Part shown: positions 5,235 through 6,280 of the stretch, in pieces | How positions within the stretch are numbered: the stretch's first letter is position 1 | Layout: each line of letters begins with the position of its first letter | Assembly: GCA_017551215.1 (NCBI GenBank) | Contig: JAFZMA010000005.1 | Span: forward strand, 1 to 6,280 | Direction: 5' to 3' | DNA: 6,280 nt | From: Bacteroidales bacterium | Lineage (GTDB): Bacteria > Bacteroidota > Bacteroidia > Bacteroidales > UBA932 | Made by a program: the position numbers and the translations under genes | The notes under the pieces: model-generated | What the model was told of the DNA's origin: nothing | The model's database searches: none | The model's input: only the letters and a program-made list of their open reading frames with translations

Positions 5235-6280
5235 ATGATATTTTCTGAAATTGCAGGACACGGGGAGCTGGTGGAAAAGCTCAGGAACATGGTGCAGGCG
5301 GGGAGGATGCCGCACGCTGTGCTTTTGGCGGAGCAGAGCGGGTGCGGTGCGCTACCTCTGGCGCTGGCCACAATCCAGTACATGTTCTGCCGTACCAGAA
5401 AGGCGCTTGAGAGCGGAGACGACAGCAGAATTGTGAAGGGGCTCTTCGGAGATGAGCCGGACAATCTTCCGGTGGACGACAGCTGTCAGGTCTGCTCTTC
5501 CTGCATCAAGGTGAGGAACCTTACACATCCGGACTTTCACTTTGTGTTTCCGATTAATACCACGCAGCTTGTGGAAAAGGGAAAGAAGGCTGCAATTGAC
5601 GCTTATTATGATATTTTCCGGGATCTTGTGAAGGAGAATCCGTATTTCAGCGAGGAGGACCTGTACCGGGCCATGGAGCTGGAAAACAAGATGGGGCTCA
5701 TTGGGGTGAGCGAGGCCAACTGGCTCATAAACAGGCTGAGTTTCAGCGCATACGAGGGTGGAGAAAAAGTGGTGCTGATACTCTTCCCTGAGAGGATGAA
5801 TCTGGAGGCCGCAAACAAACTGCTCAAAAGCATAGAGGAGCCAACGGAAGACACGTATTTCTTCTTGATTACCAACGCTCCGGGGAAAATCATCCAGACC
5901 ATCCGGTCCCGCTGCCGCCTGATAGAGGTTCCGCCGATTGCAAAGGAGGATTTAGCCAAGGCTATCGCTGAGAAATACAAGATGGATGAGGAAAAGGCGG
6001 CGCTGTGGGCTTCCTGTGCGCAGGGGAGTTTCGGGAGAGCCATGCAGCTGATAGAGAGCAGCGAGGGGGAGGAAGAGGACTTTGAGGACTTTGCCACGCT
6101 GATGCAGCTTGCTCTGGACAAGGACCTTCCGGCGCTGATTTCCTTTGGCGGAGAGCTGGCCAAAAGAGGAAAGGAGGCTCAGAAAAATTTCTGCCGCAAC
6201 GCTCTTAAGCTTTTCCGCCAGATGTATATGCTCAATCTCGGCGAAGAAGAACTGGCTTATATGAACCCAACTCAGGCAGA
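5235..6280 (+). CDS. holB: DNA polymerase III clamp loader, delta-prime subunit; partial at 3' end
   Basis: 348 complete codons run to the window edge. The protein is the delta-prime subunit of the clamp loader, which with delta and the tau/gamma subunits loads the sliding clamp onto primed DNA. Its layout follows the family: FSEIAGHGELVEKLRNMV, then RMPHAVLLAE (24-33); a zinc module made of C52 with C84, C87 and C90 (SCQVCSSC) followed by THPDFHFVFP; EGGEKVVLILFPERMNLEAA (174-193), NKLLKSIEEP; and SRC at 225-227, which in clamp loaders gives the arginine that contacts ATP on the neighbouring subunit. The P-loop Lys is replaced by Ala (SGCGAL, 35-40) and the Walker B acidic pair is absent, as expected for a subunit that does not hydrolyse ATP. 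The segment between C52 and C84 looks longer than usual. The start at 5235 aligns with the family start; no Shine-Dalgarno is present. Confidence 0.92.
   Translation, partial: MIFSEIAGHGELVEKLRNMVQAGRMPHAVLLAEQSGCGALPLALATIQYMFCRTRKALESGDDSRIVKGLFGDEPDNLPVDDSCQVCSSCIKVRNLTHPDFHFVFPINTTQLVEKGKKAAIDAYYDIFRDLVKENPYFSEEDLYRAMELENKMGLIGVSEANWLINRLSFSAYEGGEKVVLILFPERMNLEAANKLLKSIEEPTEDTYFFLITNAPGKIIQTIRSRCRLIEVPPIAKEDLAKAIAEKYKMDEEKAALWASCAQGSFGRAMQLIESSEGEEEDFEDFATLMQLALDKDLPALISFGGELAKRGKEAQKNFCRNALKLFRQMYMLNLGEEELAYMNPTQA

Noticed and set aside
4978..5238. Plus-strand 86-codon frame across the hairpin and direct repeats
   Set aside because: Its sequence is made of the repeat elements and it ends at the holB start; no protein-like composition or start signal.
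5606..6163. Minus-strand 185-codon Ser-rich frame within holB
   Set aside because: Antisense shadow of holB, which matches the delta-prime family over its length.

Overview
The window looks like chromosomal DNA from a member of the Bacteroidota, most likely order Bacteroidales. Three things point there. Several promoters match the Bacteroidetes form TTTG-(about 20)-TAnnTTTG, and no start codon has a Shine-Dalgarno sequence. The proteins match Bacteroidales versions of an M16 peptidase-like protein, a long U32 (RlhA-type) protein, a DUF4143-type ATPase tail and the clamp-loader delta-prime subunit. I cannot name the genus from sequence alone.

Layout: (1) 1-1348, minus strand, 5' part of an exported M16-family protein that has lost the zinc-binding HxxEH motif; it runs off the left edge. 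(2) 1349-1466, a short divergent promoter region. (3) 1467-4475, plus strand, a two-gene unit: a periplasmic TPR protein, then 6 bases later a U32 / RlhA-like protein with unusual low-complexity inserts. (4) 4476-5234, a 759-base non-coding stretch. It holds a promoter-plus-terminator unit that could make a ~70-nt RNA, a bidirectional terminator, a 33-bp tandem repeat, a long palindrome, the truncated 3' end of a DUF4143-type ATPase gene on the minus strand, two copies of a GTCCAGGTC hairpin, and a 46-bp perfect direct repeat (73-bp period) carrying a promoter. (5) 5235-6280, plus strand, holB (delta-prime subunit of DNA polymerase III), whose start codon lies 6 bases after the -10-like element, so its mRNA may be leaderless; it runs off the right edge.

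The complete and partial genes are mostly housekeeping: envelope proteolysis or its partner, a TPR scaffold, RNA hydroxylation and replication. The unusual biology sits in the intergenic region, which looks like a scar where an ATPase gene was largely deleted and repeat elements accumulated, one of which now appears to drive holB. I see no clear complete new defence or mobile system. The strongest leads are the promoter-bearing duplicated repeat, the paired hairpin repeats, the small-RNA candidate and the catalytically dead M16 protein.
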